Assembly: GCF_040187885.1 (NCBI RefSeq)
Contig: NZ_JBDPLH010000004.1
Coordinates: 186,001 to 250,000, forward strand
Length of the DNA stretch: 64,000 nt
Source: Roseateles_E cavernae
GTDB taxonomy: Bacteria; Pseudomonadota; Gammaproteobacteria; Burkholderiales; Burkholderiaceae_C
Direction of reading: 5' to 3'
Below the pieces are notes generated by a model. The model ran no database searches, was not told the origin of the DNA, and saw nothing but the letters and a program-made list of their open reading frames with translations. Shown one piece after another: positions 8,417 through 16,598 of this stretch (within the stretch, counting starts at the first letter, position 1; the number at the start of each line of letters is the position of its first letter). The translations under genes were made by a program, and so were the position numbers.

Positions 8417-9445
8417 TCATTGCTTCTTGACGAGCACCTTCTTGATCCAGCCCTCGCCCTTGCCCGACTGCACCTTCAGGAAGCCATCGCGCTCTTCGCC
8501 GAGGTAGAGCACCTCGTCGCTGCGTGCCAGGGTCTGCAACTCGGGCGCGCCCTCGCGCGGCTGGCGCAACACCTTGGCCCCGCCGATCTTGGGCACCATC
8601 ACATCGCCCTCGGCCGCCGCGCCGGCCTGCACGCTGGTGGCGGCATTGCGCTGCGAGGCCTCGCCGGCGCGGGCCTGTATCAAGGACGGGTTGTTGCGGA
8701 TCGAGCGGACGATGTTGTTCCAGTTGTCGATGAAGGAGGCGACGATGACCTTGCCCTCATTGGTGTTGGAATAGCCGCCCAGCGCCGCGCCGCCACCGCC
8801 GCCGAACAGCGCGCCGCCCAGCGAGAAATCGGCCTTCTCGGCGCTGCCCTCGGCCGCCGCGACCTGGATGCCGGAGCGCGAGTCGGCCAGCAGCAGGCTG
8901 GTCTGGGCCTGCTTGAACTTGAGCCCGCCGACAATGCCGCCGATCAGCCGCCCGGCATTGCCACCGAAGGCGCCCAGCAGGCCGCCGCCGATGCCGCCGG
9001 CATTGTTCTCGCTGAACACCACATTGGGCGTGACCAGGAAATCGGCCGTCACCATCTGGCCCTTGCCGATGTTCTGGTCGGCCTGCAGCTGGCCGGACTG
9101 GGCCAGCGCGCGCTCCTGCATCATGTTCTGCATCGCCATGCCGCGCTCGACCACCTGGAAGCAGTTGGACTGCTGGATCAGCATGCGGATCACGCTGGTG
9201 GGCGAGCCCAGCTGATAGCGCTGCAGCGCCACCGACAGCGCCGACTGCGGCTCGACCACCGCGATCGTGCCCTTGGGGGCCTCGCATTTCTCCAGCTCGG
9301 CCGAGGCGCCCTGGGCGCCATCGGGGCCGACGCCGCCGGTGGCCTTGGAGCCGCCCTTGCCGAGTTCCTGCGCCAGGCCCTGCAGCGGGACCGCCAGTGC
9401 CAGACCGCAGGCCAAGGCCAGCCACGAGTGTTTATGCTTTGTCAT
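8417..9445 (-). CDS. CsgG-like secreted protein with C-terminal SH3-type domain
   Basis: 342 residues. There is a clear signal peptide (residues 1-25, ending GLAQ, no lipobox cysteine). The middle, roughly 55-260, has the pattern of the CsgG/HfaB family (IAVVEPQSA, IRMLIQQSNCFQVVERG, ADFLVTPNVVF, glycine-rich LLGAFGG, and a NWNNIVRSIRNNP stretch). The last 55 residues (VLRQPREGAPELQ ... GWIKKVL) look like a bacterial SH3 domain, which often binds peptidoglycan. CsgG itself is a lipoprotein pore for curli export; this one lacks the lipid anchor, and no curli subunit gene is nearby, so a pore function is doubtful. It is the only gene in its transcription unit here. Confidence 0.75.
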   Translation of the reverse strand: MTKHKHSWLALACGLALAVPLQGLAQELGKGGSKATGGVGPDGAQGASAELEKCEAPKGTIAVVEPQSALSVALQRYQLGSPTSVIRMLIQQSNCFQVVERGMAMQNMMQERALAQSGQLQADQNIGKGQMVTADFLVTPNVVFSENNAGGIGGGLLGAFGGNAGRLIGGIVGGLKFKQAQTSLLLADSRSGIQVAAAEGSAEKADFSLGGALFGGGGGAALGGYSNTNEGKVIVASFIDNWNNIVRSIRNNPSLIQARAGEASQRNAATSVQAGAAAEGDVMVPKIGGAKVLRQPREGAPELQTLARSDEVLYLGEERDGFLKVQSGKGEGWIKKVLVKKQ

Positions 9446-9532
9446 TGAGAGCCCCCGTTGTAGTTGCAGCTGCTGATTCTAGGCATGGCGAGGCCCGCCG
9501 GCTCGGTTCTAGCTTGGGGGGCGATCCGCCGA

Positions 9533-10435
9533 TCAGCGCCGCCCCGAGACCGCGATGCCCGCCGCGATCAGCGCGAAGGCGACGCCGTGGTACCACTGCG
9601 GCCATTCGCCCAGCAGCGCGGTAGACATCAGTGCCGCGAACACCGGCGTCAGATTGCCGAAGAAGGCCGCCATTGCCGGCCCGGCCTCGGCCACGCCCTG
9701 GCCCCAGCAGCGATAGGCGATCAGCGAGGGGCCGATGGCGACATAGACGAGGGCCATCGCAAGACCTGGCCCCCAGACCAGGGGCTGCGCGGTGTAGCCC
9801 TGCTCGACGCCGGCCATCAGCCCGGCGAAACCGAGGCCGAAGATCAGCTGGGACATCATGATCTCGGCCCAGTTCCAGGCGGGTTTTCGATCCCCCAGCA
9901 TATGGGCCGGGGGGCGCGCCAGCATCCAGCTGTAGATCGCCCAGGAGAACACCGCCAGCAGCATCAGCAGATCGCCGGGCACGAACTGCACCCGGGCCAG
10001 ATTGGCGAGCTGACCGCGCGCGATCACAAAGGCCACGCCGATCAGCGACAGCAGCGCGCCGCCGATCTGCCAGCGGCTGGGCCGCACCTTGAAGACCAGC
10101 GCGCCGATGGCCAGCATCCAGACCGGCATGCTGGCGGCGATCAGGGTCACGTTCAGTGCTGTGGAGCTGCGCAGCGCCTGGTACTGCAGTGCGTTGTAGC
10201 AGCCCATGCCCAGCAGTCCGCTGAGCGCCAGATAGCGCCAGCGGCTGAGCCATTGCTGCGGCTGCGCCAGCAGCCGCCAGGCCAGCGGCAGCAGCAGCAC
10301 AAAGACCAGGCTCCAGCGCAGCGCGTTGAGCAGCAAGGGCGGCACGCTGCCGGCCATCAGCCGGCCGACCACCGCATTGCCGGCCCACAGCAGCGGCGGC
10401 AGGGTCAGCATCAGGGCAAGGCGCGGGGTCAGCAT
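9533..10435 (-). CDS. EamA/DMT-family inner-membrane transporter
   Basis: 300 residues with about ten predicted helices in two EamA repeats, beginning LALMLTLPPLLWAGNAVVGR, a common N-terminus in this family. I chose the ATG at 10435 because it places the first helix about eight residues from the start; a longer version from 10489 would add a proline-rich extension with no family support, and neither start has a clear ribosome-binding site. It is transcribed divergently from the quinone oxidoreductase gene. It is distinct in sequence from the DMT protein at 4.3 kb. The substrate is unknown. Confidence 0.85.
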   Translation of the reverse strand: MLTPRLALMLTLPPLLWAGNAVVGRLMAGSVPPLLLNALRWSLVFVLLLPLAWRLLAQPQQWLSRWRYLALSGLLGMGCYNALQYQALRSSTALNVTLIAASMPVWMLAIGALVFKVRPSRWQIGGALLSLIGVAFVIARGQLANLARVQFVPGDLLMLLAVFSWAIYSWMLARPPAHMLGDRKPAWNWAEIMMSQLIFGLGFAGLMAGVEQGYTAQPLVWGPGLAMALVYVAIGPSLIAYRCWGQGVAEAGPAMAAFFGNLTPVFAALMSTALLGEWPQWYHGVAFALIAAGIAVSGRR

Positions 10436-10509
10436 CGGCGGCGTCGGCAGGATCGGGCAAAGGCTGGCACGATAGCGGAATTCATCCATTGACGTTGAGG
10501 AGAGAGCGC

Positions 10510-11502
10510 ATGAGCCGTCGCGAAAAAGCCGTCCAGATCCTGCAGCCTGGCGCACCGGAGGCGATGCAGCTGGTCGACATCGAGGTCGGCGAGCCCGGGC
10601 CTGGCGAGATCCGCATCCGCCATCAGGCCTGCGGCCTGAACTACATCGACGTCTACCACCGCAACGGCGCTTACCCGCTGCCGCTGCCCGCCCGCCTGGG
10701 CATGGAGGGGGCCGGTGTCATCGAGGCGGTGGGCGAGGGCGTCACGCATCTGAGCGTCGGCGACCGCGCCGCCTATGCCAGCCAGCCACCCGGCGCCTAC
10801 TGCACGGCGCGCGTGATGCCGGCGCGCTGCGTGGTGCGATTGCCGGACGCCATCTCGTTCGAGACCGGCGCCGCGATGATGCTCAAGGGCCTGACCGCGC
10901 AATACCTGCTGCGCCGTACCCTGCCGCAGGGCGGTCTGCAGGTCGGCGACTTCGTGCTCTTCCATGCCGCCGCCGGCGGTGTCGGCCTGATCGCCTGCCA
11001 ATGGGCCAAGGCGCTGGGCCTGCAGCTGATCGCGACGGCCGGCTCGGACGAGAAATGTGCGCTGGCGCTGGCCTCGGGTGCGAGCCACGCGATCAACTAC
11101 CGGCGCGAGGACTTCGCCGCGCGGGTGCGCGAGATCACCGGCGGCAAGGGCGTCAAGGTGGTCTACGACTCGGTGGGCCTGGATACTTTCGAGGGCTCGC
11201 TGAACAGCCTGGCGACCTTCGGCCTGCTGGTGAGCTTCGGCAATGCCTCGGGCTTTGCGCCGCCGGTGCAGCTGGGCCAGTTGGCCGCCAAGGGTTCGCT
11301 CTATGTGACCCGGCCGACCCTGTTCACCCACCTGGCCACGCGCGAAGCCACACAGGCGATGGCCGATGATCTGTTCTCGGTCGTCGGCAGCGGCCAGGTG
11401 AAGATCCACGTCGAGCAGCGCTATGCGCTCGACCAGGTGGTGCAGGCGCACCGCGAGCTCGAGGCCCGCACGACCATAGGCTCAGGCGTGCTGCTGGTCT
11501 GA
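10510..11502 (+). CDS. NADPH:quinone oxidoreductase, zinc-independent MDR family
   Basis: 330 residues. The start is preceded by GAGGAGAG. The N-terminal GroES-like domain has GLNYIDVYHRNGAYPLPLP, a signature of the QOR/zeta-crystallin class of medium-chain reductases, and lacks the zinc-binding cysteines of alcohol dehydrogenases. The Rossmann motif AAAGGVGLIACQ lies at about residues 157-168. These enzymes reduce quinones with NADPH in the cytoplasm by one- or two-electron transfer. The last 21 bases overlap the end of the convergent histidine kinase gene. Confidence 0.9.
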   Translation: MSRREKAVQILQPGAPEAMQLVDIEVGEPGPGEIRIRHQACGLNYIDVYHRNGAYPLPLPARLGMEGAGVIEAVGEGVTHLSVGDRAAYASQPPGAYCTARVMPARCVVRLPDAISFETGAAMMLKGLTAQYLLRRTLPQGGLQVGDFVLFHAAAGGVGLIACQWAKALGLQLIATAGSDEKCALALASGASHAINYRREDFAARVREITGGKGVKVVYDSVGLDTFEGSLNSLATFGLLVSFGNASGFAPPVQLGQLAAKGSLYVTRPTLFTHLATREATQAMADDLFSVVGSGQVKIHVEQRYALDQVVQAHRELEARTTIGSGVLLV

Positions 11503-12996
11503 GGGCAGGGGCGAGGGTGAACTGGGCGCCGACTCGGGTGCCGGCAGGCGCGCCATCGCCAGCTCGAAGCTGAAGCAGGAGCCGGTGCCGGGCTGGCTCT
11601 CCACCGTGACCTGGCCGCCCATCAGGCCCACCAGGCGCTGCACGATGGTCAGGCCCAGACCGGTGCCGCCGTAGCGCCGGGTGATGCTGCCGTCGGCCTG
11701 GGTGAAGGGGTCGAAGACCTGGGCGATCTGCTCGCGCGTCATGCCGATGCCGGTGTCATGCACCGAGAAGCGCAGGCGCAGCGGGGCCGGCGCGCTGTCT
11801 TCGTCCAGGCGCAGGACCTCCAGCCGCACCTCGCCCTTCTCGGTGAACTTCAGCGCATTGCCGACCAGATTGACCAGCACCTGGCGCAGCCGCAGCGCGT
11901 CGCCCAGCACGCGCTGCGGCACGCCCGGCTGCACCTTGGCATGCAGCGAGATGCTCTTCTCGTGCGCATGCAGCAGCAGCGGGTGCAGGGCCTCGCGCAG
12001 GCAGTCGTGCAGGGAGAAGGGCTGGCTGTCGATGACGACGCGGCCGGCTTCGATCTTGGCGACGTCCAGCAGGTCGTTGATGATGACCATCAAGCCCTTG
12101 GCCGAGGTATGGGCCAGCTCGATGAATTTGCGCTGGCGCTCGTTGAGCTCGGTCTGCAGCACAAGCTCGGTCAAGCCCAGCACGCCGTTCATCGGCGTGC
12201 GGATCTCATGGCTCATATTGGCCAGGAAGCTGCTCTTGGCCTGGCTGGCCGCCTCGGCCACCTCGCGGGCGGCCTCCAGCGCGGCCTGCGAGGCCTTCAG
12301 ATCGGCGATGTCGCGGGCATTGAACTGCATCACCAGCTCGCCGGTGACCGGGTCGCGCATCGGCCGGGCGTCGACGCCGTGCCAGCGCCGGCCGCTGCTG
12401 GTCAGCAGTTCCAGATCGGCACTGAAGGTCTGGCCGCGCTGCACCTGGGCGAAGATGCGCCGCGCCAGCTCGGGTTCGGGAAACATCGCCATGAAGGCCT
12501 TGCTGCCACGCTCCTCGGCTAGGCCACCGAAGCAGCTGGCGGCGGCCGGGTTGCGCATCAGCACGCTGCCGTCCTTCAGGCTGAACATCGCGATGCGCAC
12601 CGAGGTGTGCTGCAAGGCCTCGACGCCGCGCAACATGCTTTTGTCGACCCCGGTGGGCAGCGCGTCGGCGGCGAACAGCATCACCTGGCGTCGGTCCGGT
12701 GTGCGAATACCGCGCGAAACCAGCAGCACCGTGGTGGCCTGGCCCTTGGGGTAGAGCGTCCACTGCTCGCGCACGATCTTGTCCTGGGCGTGGTCGGCGG
12801 CGGTGACGGCCAGACGCTCGCGCACCATAGTGCTGGTGTCGGAGAAGTCGCGCGACAGGAATTCCTCGGCACTCTCGGCCTTCCAGAAGCTCAGCGCCGC
12901 TGCATTGGCCCAGAGATTGCGCTGGCGCTCGGGATCGAAGACCCACATGGGCACATCGAGCCAGTCGTAATGCGTCAAGCTGGAGAAATCAAGCAT
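11482..12996 (-). CDS. PAS-domain sensor histidine kinase (no receiver)
   Basis: 504 residues from the ATG at 12996 (an upstream ATG at 13035 would add 13 residues; neither has a good ribosome-binding site). There are no membrane helices. Two PAS-like segments lie at about 5-110 (YDWLDVPMWVFDPERQRNLWAN) and 120-235 (a second sensor with RRWHGVDARPM), then a short coiled coil and the HisKA H-box MSHEIRTPMNGVLG, with the phosphorylated histidine at residue 263. The ATPase domain has N (LVNLVGNALKFTEKG), G1 (DTGIGM), F and G2 (GGTGLGL) boxes. It is a cytoplasmic sensor of unknown signal with no partner regulator next to it; the stand-alone receiver at 47 kb is a distant possibility. The 3' end overlaps the convergent oxidoreductase gene by 21 bases. 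Confidence 0.9.
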   Translation of the reverse strand: MLDFSSLTHYDWLDVPMWVFDPERQRNLWANAAALSFWKAESAEEFLSRDFSDTSTMVRERLAVTAADHAQDKIVREQWTLYPKGQATTVLLVSRGIRTPDRRQVMLFAADALPTGVDKSMLRGVEALQHTSVRIAMFSLKDGSVLMRNPAAASCFGGLAEERGSKAFMAMFPEPELARRIFAQVQRGQTFSADLELLTSSGRRWHGVDARPMRDPVTGELVMQFNARDIADLKASQAALEAAREVAEAASQAKSSFLANMSHEIRTPMNGVLGLTELVLQTELNERQRKFIELAHTSAKGLMVIINDLLDVAKIEAGRVVIDSQPFSLHDCLREALHPLLLHAHEKSISLHAKVQPGVPQRVLGDALRLRQVLVNLVGNALKFTEKGEVRLEVLRLDEDSAPAPLRLRFSVHDTGIGMTREQIAQVFDPFTQADGSITRRYGGTGLGLTIVQRLVGLMGGQVTVESQPGTGSCFSFELAMARLPAPESAPSSPSPLPSDQQHA

Positions 12997-13016
12997 GGGC
13001 GGCAGGGGCCGGAGGA

Positions 13017-13033
13017 GGAGGGCAACGCCCTCC
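13017..13033 (-). repeat. Tight 7-bp hairpin at the 5' end of the PAS kinase gene
   Basis: GGAGGGC (13017-13023) and GCCCTCC (13027-13033) form a perfect stem with a 3-base loop. With the start at 12996 it sits in the leader about 20 bases before the ATG; with the alternative start at 13035 it lies directly after the start codon. It could affect initiation; no T-run follows, so it is not a terminator. Confidence 0.4.
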
Positions 13034-13084
13034 ATTGTGGCGTGAGCCGGATGCTGCGGAGATGAAGAATTTGTGCCGGCTTGT

Positions 13085-13855
13085 TCAGTCCGTCACGGCC
13101 GCGCGGTAGGCGTGCCAGCTGGCATGGCCCAGCACCGGCCCGACCACCAGCAGCCCGGCAAACCAGGGCAGCAGGGCCAGCAGCACCAGCACGGTGATCA
13201 GGCCGCCCCACAGCAGCATCACGCCGGTCTGGCTCAGCACCAGGCGCAGGCTGGTCAGGCCGGCGGTGACGGCATCGACCGGCCGGTCCAGCAGCATCGG
13301 GATCGAGACCACGCTGACCGCGTAGATCAGGCCCGCGAAGACCGCACCGACGCCCAGATAGGTGACGACGAAGCCGAGGTTCTCGGGGTCGAGGAATTTG
13401 GCCAGCGAGCCGGCCAGATCAGGCATGCCGTCGAAGCTGACCGCGAAGATCACCAGCGCGGCGCGGCCCCACAGCATCTCCAGGATCAGCAGCACGCCGC
13501 CGAAGATTGCCAGCTGCGACAGCCGCGCCTCCCAGGCCAGGATGGAGTCGGCAAAGTCGGGCTGCTCGCCGCGCTCCAGCCGCATGCTGACCTGATACAG
13601 GCCCAGGCACATAAAGGGCCCCATCAGCAGAAAGCCGGCCGACAGCGCCAAGGTGTAGGCCGGCGCATGTTCGTAGACCTTCAGCAGGGCCCAGCCCATG
13701 GCCATGAAGCAAAAGCCGTAGAACAGGCCGATGCCGGGGGCACGGATGAAGTCGCGCCAGCCGGCCGCCAGCCAGCGCAATGGGTCGCTAAAGCGCAGTG
13801 GGCGCAGCTGTATGTCAAAGGCCGAGGTCTCGGCCGGCTCGTCGCTGGTGCTCAT
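13085..13855 (-). CDS. DUF2189 family integral membrane protein
   Basis: 256 residues with about six predicted membrane helices. The N-terminal stretch LRFSDPLRWLAAGWRDFIRAPGIGLFYGF and the later MGPFMCLGLYQVSMRLERGE are the conserved blocks of DUF2189, found widely in proteobacteria and often near cytochrome oxidase or respiratory genes. Its function is not known. Here it lies between the PAS kinase and lspA on the same strand with gaps of 88 and 41 bases, so membership of one operon is possible but not shown. Confidence 0.85.
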   Translation of the reverse strand: MSTSDEPAETSAFDIQLRPLRFSDPLRWLAAGWRDFIRAPGIGLFYGFCFMAMGWALLKVYEHAPAYTLALSAGFLLMGPFMCLGLYQVSMRLERGEQPDFADSILAWEARLSQLAIFGGVLLILEMLWGRAALVIFAVSFDGMPDLAGSLAKFLDPENLGFVVTYLGVGAVFAGLIYAVSVVSIPMLLDRPVDAVTAGLTSLRLVLSQTGVMLLWGGLITVLVLLALLPWFAGLLVVGPVLGHASWHAYRAAVTD

Positions 13856-13896
13856 GGCGCGAGCCTAGGCCAGACGCGAGCAGATGTGTAGCGGGG

Positions 13897-14394
13897 CTAG
13901 CCCTTGCGGACGCGGCGGATCTCGTCCCAGATCAGCAGCACGGCACCGACCGTGATCGCGCTGTCGGCCACATTGAAGGAAGGGAAGTACCAGCCACCCC
14001 AGTGCAGCTGGATGAAGTCCACCACATAGCCGTGCAGCAGGCGATCGACCACATTGCCGATCGCGCCGCCGAGGATCAGCGACAGCGCCCAGGCGAACAG
14101 GGTCTGGTGGCCGTGGCGGCGCAGCATCACGGTGATGAAGACGGTGGCCACCGCGCCCAGCCCGACGAAGAACCAGCGCTGCCAGCCCGAGGCGCCGGCC
14201 AGGAAGCTGAAGGCCGCGCCGGTGTTGTGGACCCGCACGACGTTGAAGAAATCGGTCACATGGCGGCTGTCGCCGAGCTGGAAATGGCCCAGGATCAGGG
14301 TCTTGCTGAATTGGTCCAGCACGATGATCAGCAGGGCGATTCCCAGCCACAGGGCCAGGCGCGAAGAGGACGAGGAGGACTTGGAGGCTGCCAT
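13897..14394 (-). CDS. lspA: Signal peptidase II (lipoprotein signal peptidase)
   Basis: 165 residues, the usual LspA length. Four membrane helices are visible, with the conserved blocks NTGAAFSF (57-64), GGAIGNVVDRLLHG (109-122) and FNVADSAI (140-147). The catalytic aspartate pair is Asp117 and Asp144. The enzyme cleaves the signal peptide of diacylglyceryl-modified prolipoproteins in the inner membrane. The serine-rich N-terminus is variable in the family. In many betaproteobacteria lspA follows ribF and ileS directly; here those genes are on the same strand but about 5 kb away, with plus-strand genes between. Confidence 0.96.
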   Translation of the reverse strand: MAASKSSSSSSRLALWLGIALLIIVLDQFSKTLILGHFQLGDSRHVTDFFNVVRVHNTGAAFSFLAGASGWQRWFFVGLGAVATVFITVMLRRHGHQTLFAWALSLILGGAIGNVVDRLLHGYVVDFIQLHWGGWYFPSFNVADSAITVGAVLLIWDEIRRVRKG

Positions 14395-14414
14395 GGATGG
14401 AGGGAGGAAACGGT

Positions 14415-14441
14415 GCGCTACTGTAGCGCCCCAGGCTACAG
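14415..14441. promoter_or_regulatory. Overlapping palindromes between lspA and the Cache kinase gene
   Basis: The 57-base divergent gap contains GCGCTAC-T-GTAGCGC, a perfect palindrome at 14415-14429. Overlapping it is a second perfect inverted repeat, CTGTAGC (14421-14427) with GCTACAG (14435-14441), so the TAC/GTA half-site appears three times. This looks like an operator for a dimeric regulator, possibly the NarL-type protein encoded just downstream. The repeats are certain; the regulator is a guess. Confidence 0.5.
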
Positions 14442-14451
14442 TTGCGGCCCG

Positions 14452-15822
14452 ATGAGACTGCGCTTCAAAATCCTGCTGCTGGCCATCCTGCCGCTGGTCG
14501 CCTCGCTGGTGCTGATCGCGCTGGCGGTGCGCCAGCAGGAGCGCGAGCTGCTGGCGCGCGAGCACGCGACGATGCGGCGGGCCTATATGGAAGCGCGCCG
14601 CGACGAGCTGCGCCACTACGTCGAGCTGGCCGTCAGCACGCTGAAGCCGCTGTATGCGCGCGGTGGCGACAATGAAGCCGACAAGCAGCAGGCCCTGCGT
14701 CTGCTGGCCTCGCTGGACTACGGCCAGGATGGCTATTTCTTCGTCTACAACCTGCAGGGTCGGGTGCTGATGCACTCGCGCCAGCCCGAGCTGCTGGGCC
14801 GCGAGCTCTGGGATCTGCGCGATCCGCAGGGCCGACCGACCATCCAGCAACTGATCGCGCAGGCGCGCGCCGGCGGCGGCTATGTCGACTATCTGTGGCG
14901 CAAGCCGTCCAGCGAGCGCATGGTGCCCAAGCTGGGTTATGTGGTGGCGATGGAGCGCTGGGGCTGGATGCTGGGCACCGGACTCTATCTGGACGGCATC
15001 CAGGCCACGCTCGACCAACTCGATGCGCAGGCGCAGCGCAATATCGCCCAGACCATGTGGTGGATCGCCGGCATTGCGGTCTTCGGCGTGGCCCTGATCA
15101 GCGTCTGCGGCCTGGCGCTGAACCTCAGCGAGCAAAGACTGGCCGAGGCCAAGCTGCGCGCGCTGGCCCACCAGGTGGTGCGCTCGCAAGAGGTGGAGCG
15201 CGCGCATCTGTCGCGCGAGCTGCACGACGGCGTCAGCCAGACCCTGGTGTCGACCAAGCTGCTGATCGAGAGCGCCCAGCGGGCCGGCGATACGGCGGCC
15301 TTGCCACGGGCGCTGGAGCGGCTCAACGCCAGCCTGACCGAGGTGCGCGGCCTATCGCACCGGCTGCGGCCGGCCCTGCTGGACACGCTGGGCCTGCCGG
15401 CGGCGCTGGAGCACCTGGCCCGCGAGTTCGACGAGGTCGGCCCGGCCCAGGTCGGCTGGCAGCTGCTGGGCACGCCGCGCGCCTTGCCCGATTTGCTGAA
15501 CACGGTGCTGTTCCGTGTCGCCCAGGAGGCGCTGACGAATATGGCCAAGCACGGGGCCGCCACGCGGGTGGCGCTGACGCTGGAGTTCCAGCCGGGCGGC
15601 GGCGTGCTGCTGCGGGTGCTCGATGACGGCCGTGGCTTCGATCCCGAGGCGGTGCAGGCGCTGCCCGAGCAGGGCATCGGCCTGCGCAATATGCGCGAGC
15701 GCCTGGCCTCGGTGGGCGGGCTGCTGGAGCTGCAGTCCAGCCCCGGTCATGGCACGCAGATCGAGGCCGGCATCAGCGGCGCGGCGCTGCAGCGTCTGGC
15801 GCGCGACAATCCCGCTCCATGA
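14452..15822 (+). CDS. Cache-domain sensor histidine kinase, NarX/DegS-like (HisKA_3)
   Basis: 456 residues. Helix 1 (about 6-26) and helix 2 (about 203-226) bracket a periplasmic domain of some 175 residues with the single-Cache pattern DYGQDGYFFVYNLQGRVLMH (89-108) and WGWMLGTGLYLDG. Such domains bind small carboxylates or related ligands. The cytoplasmic part has HisKA_3 with the phosphorylated His258 in SRELHDGVSQTL, and an ATPase domain with DDGRGFD and GIGLRNMRERL. No clear ribosome-binding site precedes the ATG. The stop overlaps the response regulator start (ATGA), and the next gene is a CstA-family transporter, so this system most likely senses the substrate that CstA takes up. Confidence 0.93.
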   Translation: MRLRFKILLLAILPLVASLVLIALAVRQQERELLAREHATMRRAYMEARRDELRHYVELAVSTLKPLYARGGDNEADKQQALRLLASLDYGQDGYFFVYNLQGRVLMHSRQPELLGRELWDLRDPQGRPTIQQLIAQARAGGGYVDYLWRKPSSERMVPKLGYVVAMERWGWMLGTGLYLDGIQATLDQLDAQAQRNIAQTMWWIAGIAVFGVALISVCGLALNLSEQRLAEAKLRALAHQVVRSQEVERAHLSRELHDGVSQTLVSTKLLIESAQRAGDTAALPRALERLNASLTEVRGLSHRLRPALLDTLGLPAALEHLAREFDEVGPAQVGWQLLGTPRALPDLLNTVLFRVAQEALTNMAKHGAATRVALTLEFQPGGGVLLRVLDDGRGFDPEAVQALPEQGIGLRNMRERLASVGGLLELQSSPGHGTQIEAGISGAALQRLARDNPAP

Positions 15823-16460
15823 AGGTCGCGAGCGAACAAGCCATCCGCATCCTGCTGGTCGACGACCATCCGCTAGTGCGCGAGGGGTTGCGCTCGCGCC
15901 TGCAGGCCGAAGCGCGCTTTGCCGTCGTCGGCGAGGCCGGCGGCGCCGAGGAGGCCATGGTGATGCTGGTGTCGACCCAGCCGGCGGTCGTGCTGCTGGA
16001 TGTCGGGCTCAAGGGCCTCAACGGCATCGAGCTGGCCCAGACCATGCTCGAGCGCCAGCCCGAATTGCGCCTGCTGATGTACAGCATGTACGACAACCCC
16101 GAGTACGTGCAGCGCGCGCTGCAGGCCGGTGCGCGCGGTTATGTGCTGAAGGACGCGCCGGCCGGCGAGATCGTGGCGGCCATCGACGCGGTCGCGGCCG
16201 GCGGCACCTTTCTGAGCCCTGCGGTGTCCAAGCGCCTGTTCCGCAGCCAGCAAGCGCGGCCCATCCTGTCGCCGCGCGAGAGCGAGATCCTCTCGGCCCT
16301 GGGGCGAGGCGAATCGAGCAAGCAGATCGCCAAGGCGCTGGACCTGTCGGTGCGCACCGTGGAGACGCATCGCCAGAACATCAAGCGCAAGCTGGAGCTG
16401 GAGGGGCAGGCGGAGCTGATCCGCTATGCGGTCGAGCATGGCCGTCGCCTGGAATCCTAG
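15819..16460 (+). CDS. NarL/FixJ-type response regulator
   Basis: 213 residues. The receiver domain (about 8-125) has the acidic pair Asp15/Asp16, phosphoacceptor Asp61 (VLLDVGLKGLNG) and the lysine of YVLKDAP. The LuxR-type helix-turn-helix spans about 148-205 (ILSPRESEILSALGRG ... LSVRTVETHRQNIKRKL). It is translationally coupled to the kinase gene by a 4-base overlap and is its cognate partner by position. The probable target is the cstA gene 138 bases downstream, and possibly the palindromes upstream of the kinase; both are inference. Confidence 0.95.
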   Translation: MKVASEQAIRILLVDDHPLVREGLRSRLQAEARFAVVGEAGGAEEAMVMLVSTQPAVVLLDVGLKGLNGIELAQTMLERQPELRLLMYSMYDNPEYVQRALQAGARGYVLKDAPAGEIVAAIDAVAAGGTFLSPAVSKRLFRSQQARPILSPRESEILSALGRGESSKQIAKALDLSVRTVETHRQNIKRKLELEGQAELIRYAVEHGRRLES

Positions 16461-16598
16461 GGTTAGCACCTAAGCATTGCCACGCAGGCCGCTTAAGCCG
16501 GGCCACGGATGTGTCGTCCTGTGCCGCGGCGCACACTCGCCGCCTGCACAGCAGCGGTGCGTCCGTGCGCCGAAGCGCCCCATAAAGGAGACAGATCC

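Noticed and set aside
16461..16598. Possible sigma-54 promoter before cstA (TTAGCAC ... TTGCC)
   Set aside because: The spacing between the two elements is seven bases rather than five after CAC, so the GG-N10-GC rule is not met.
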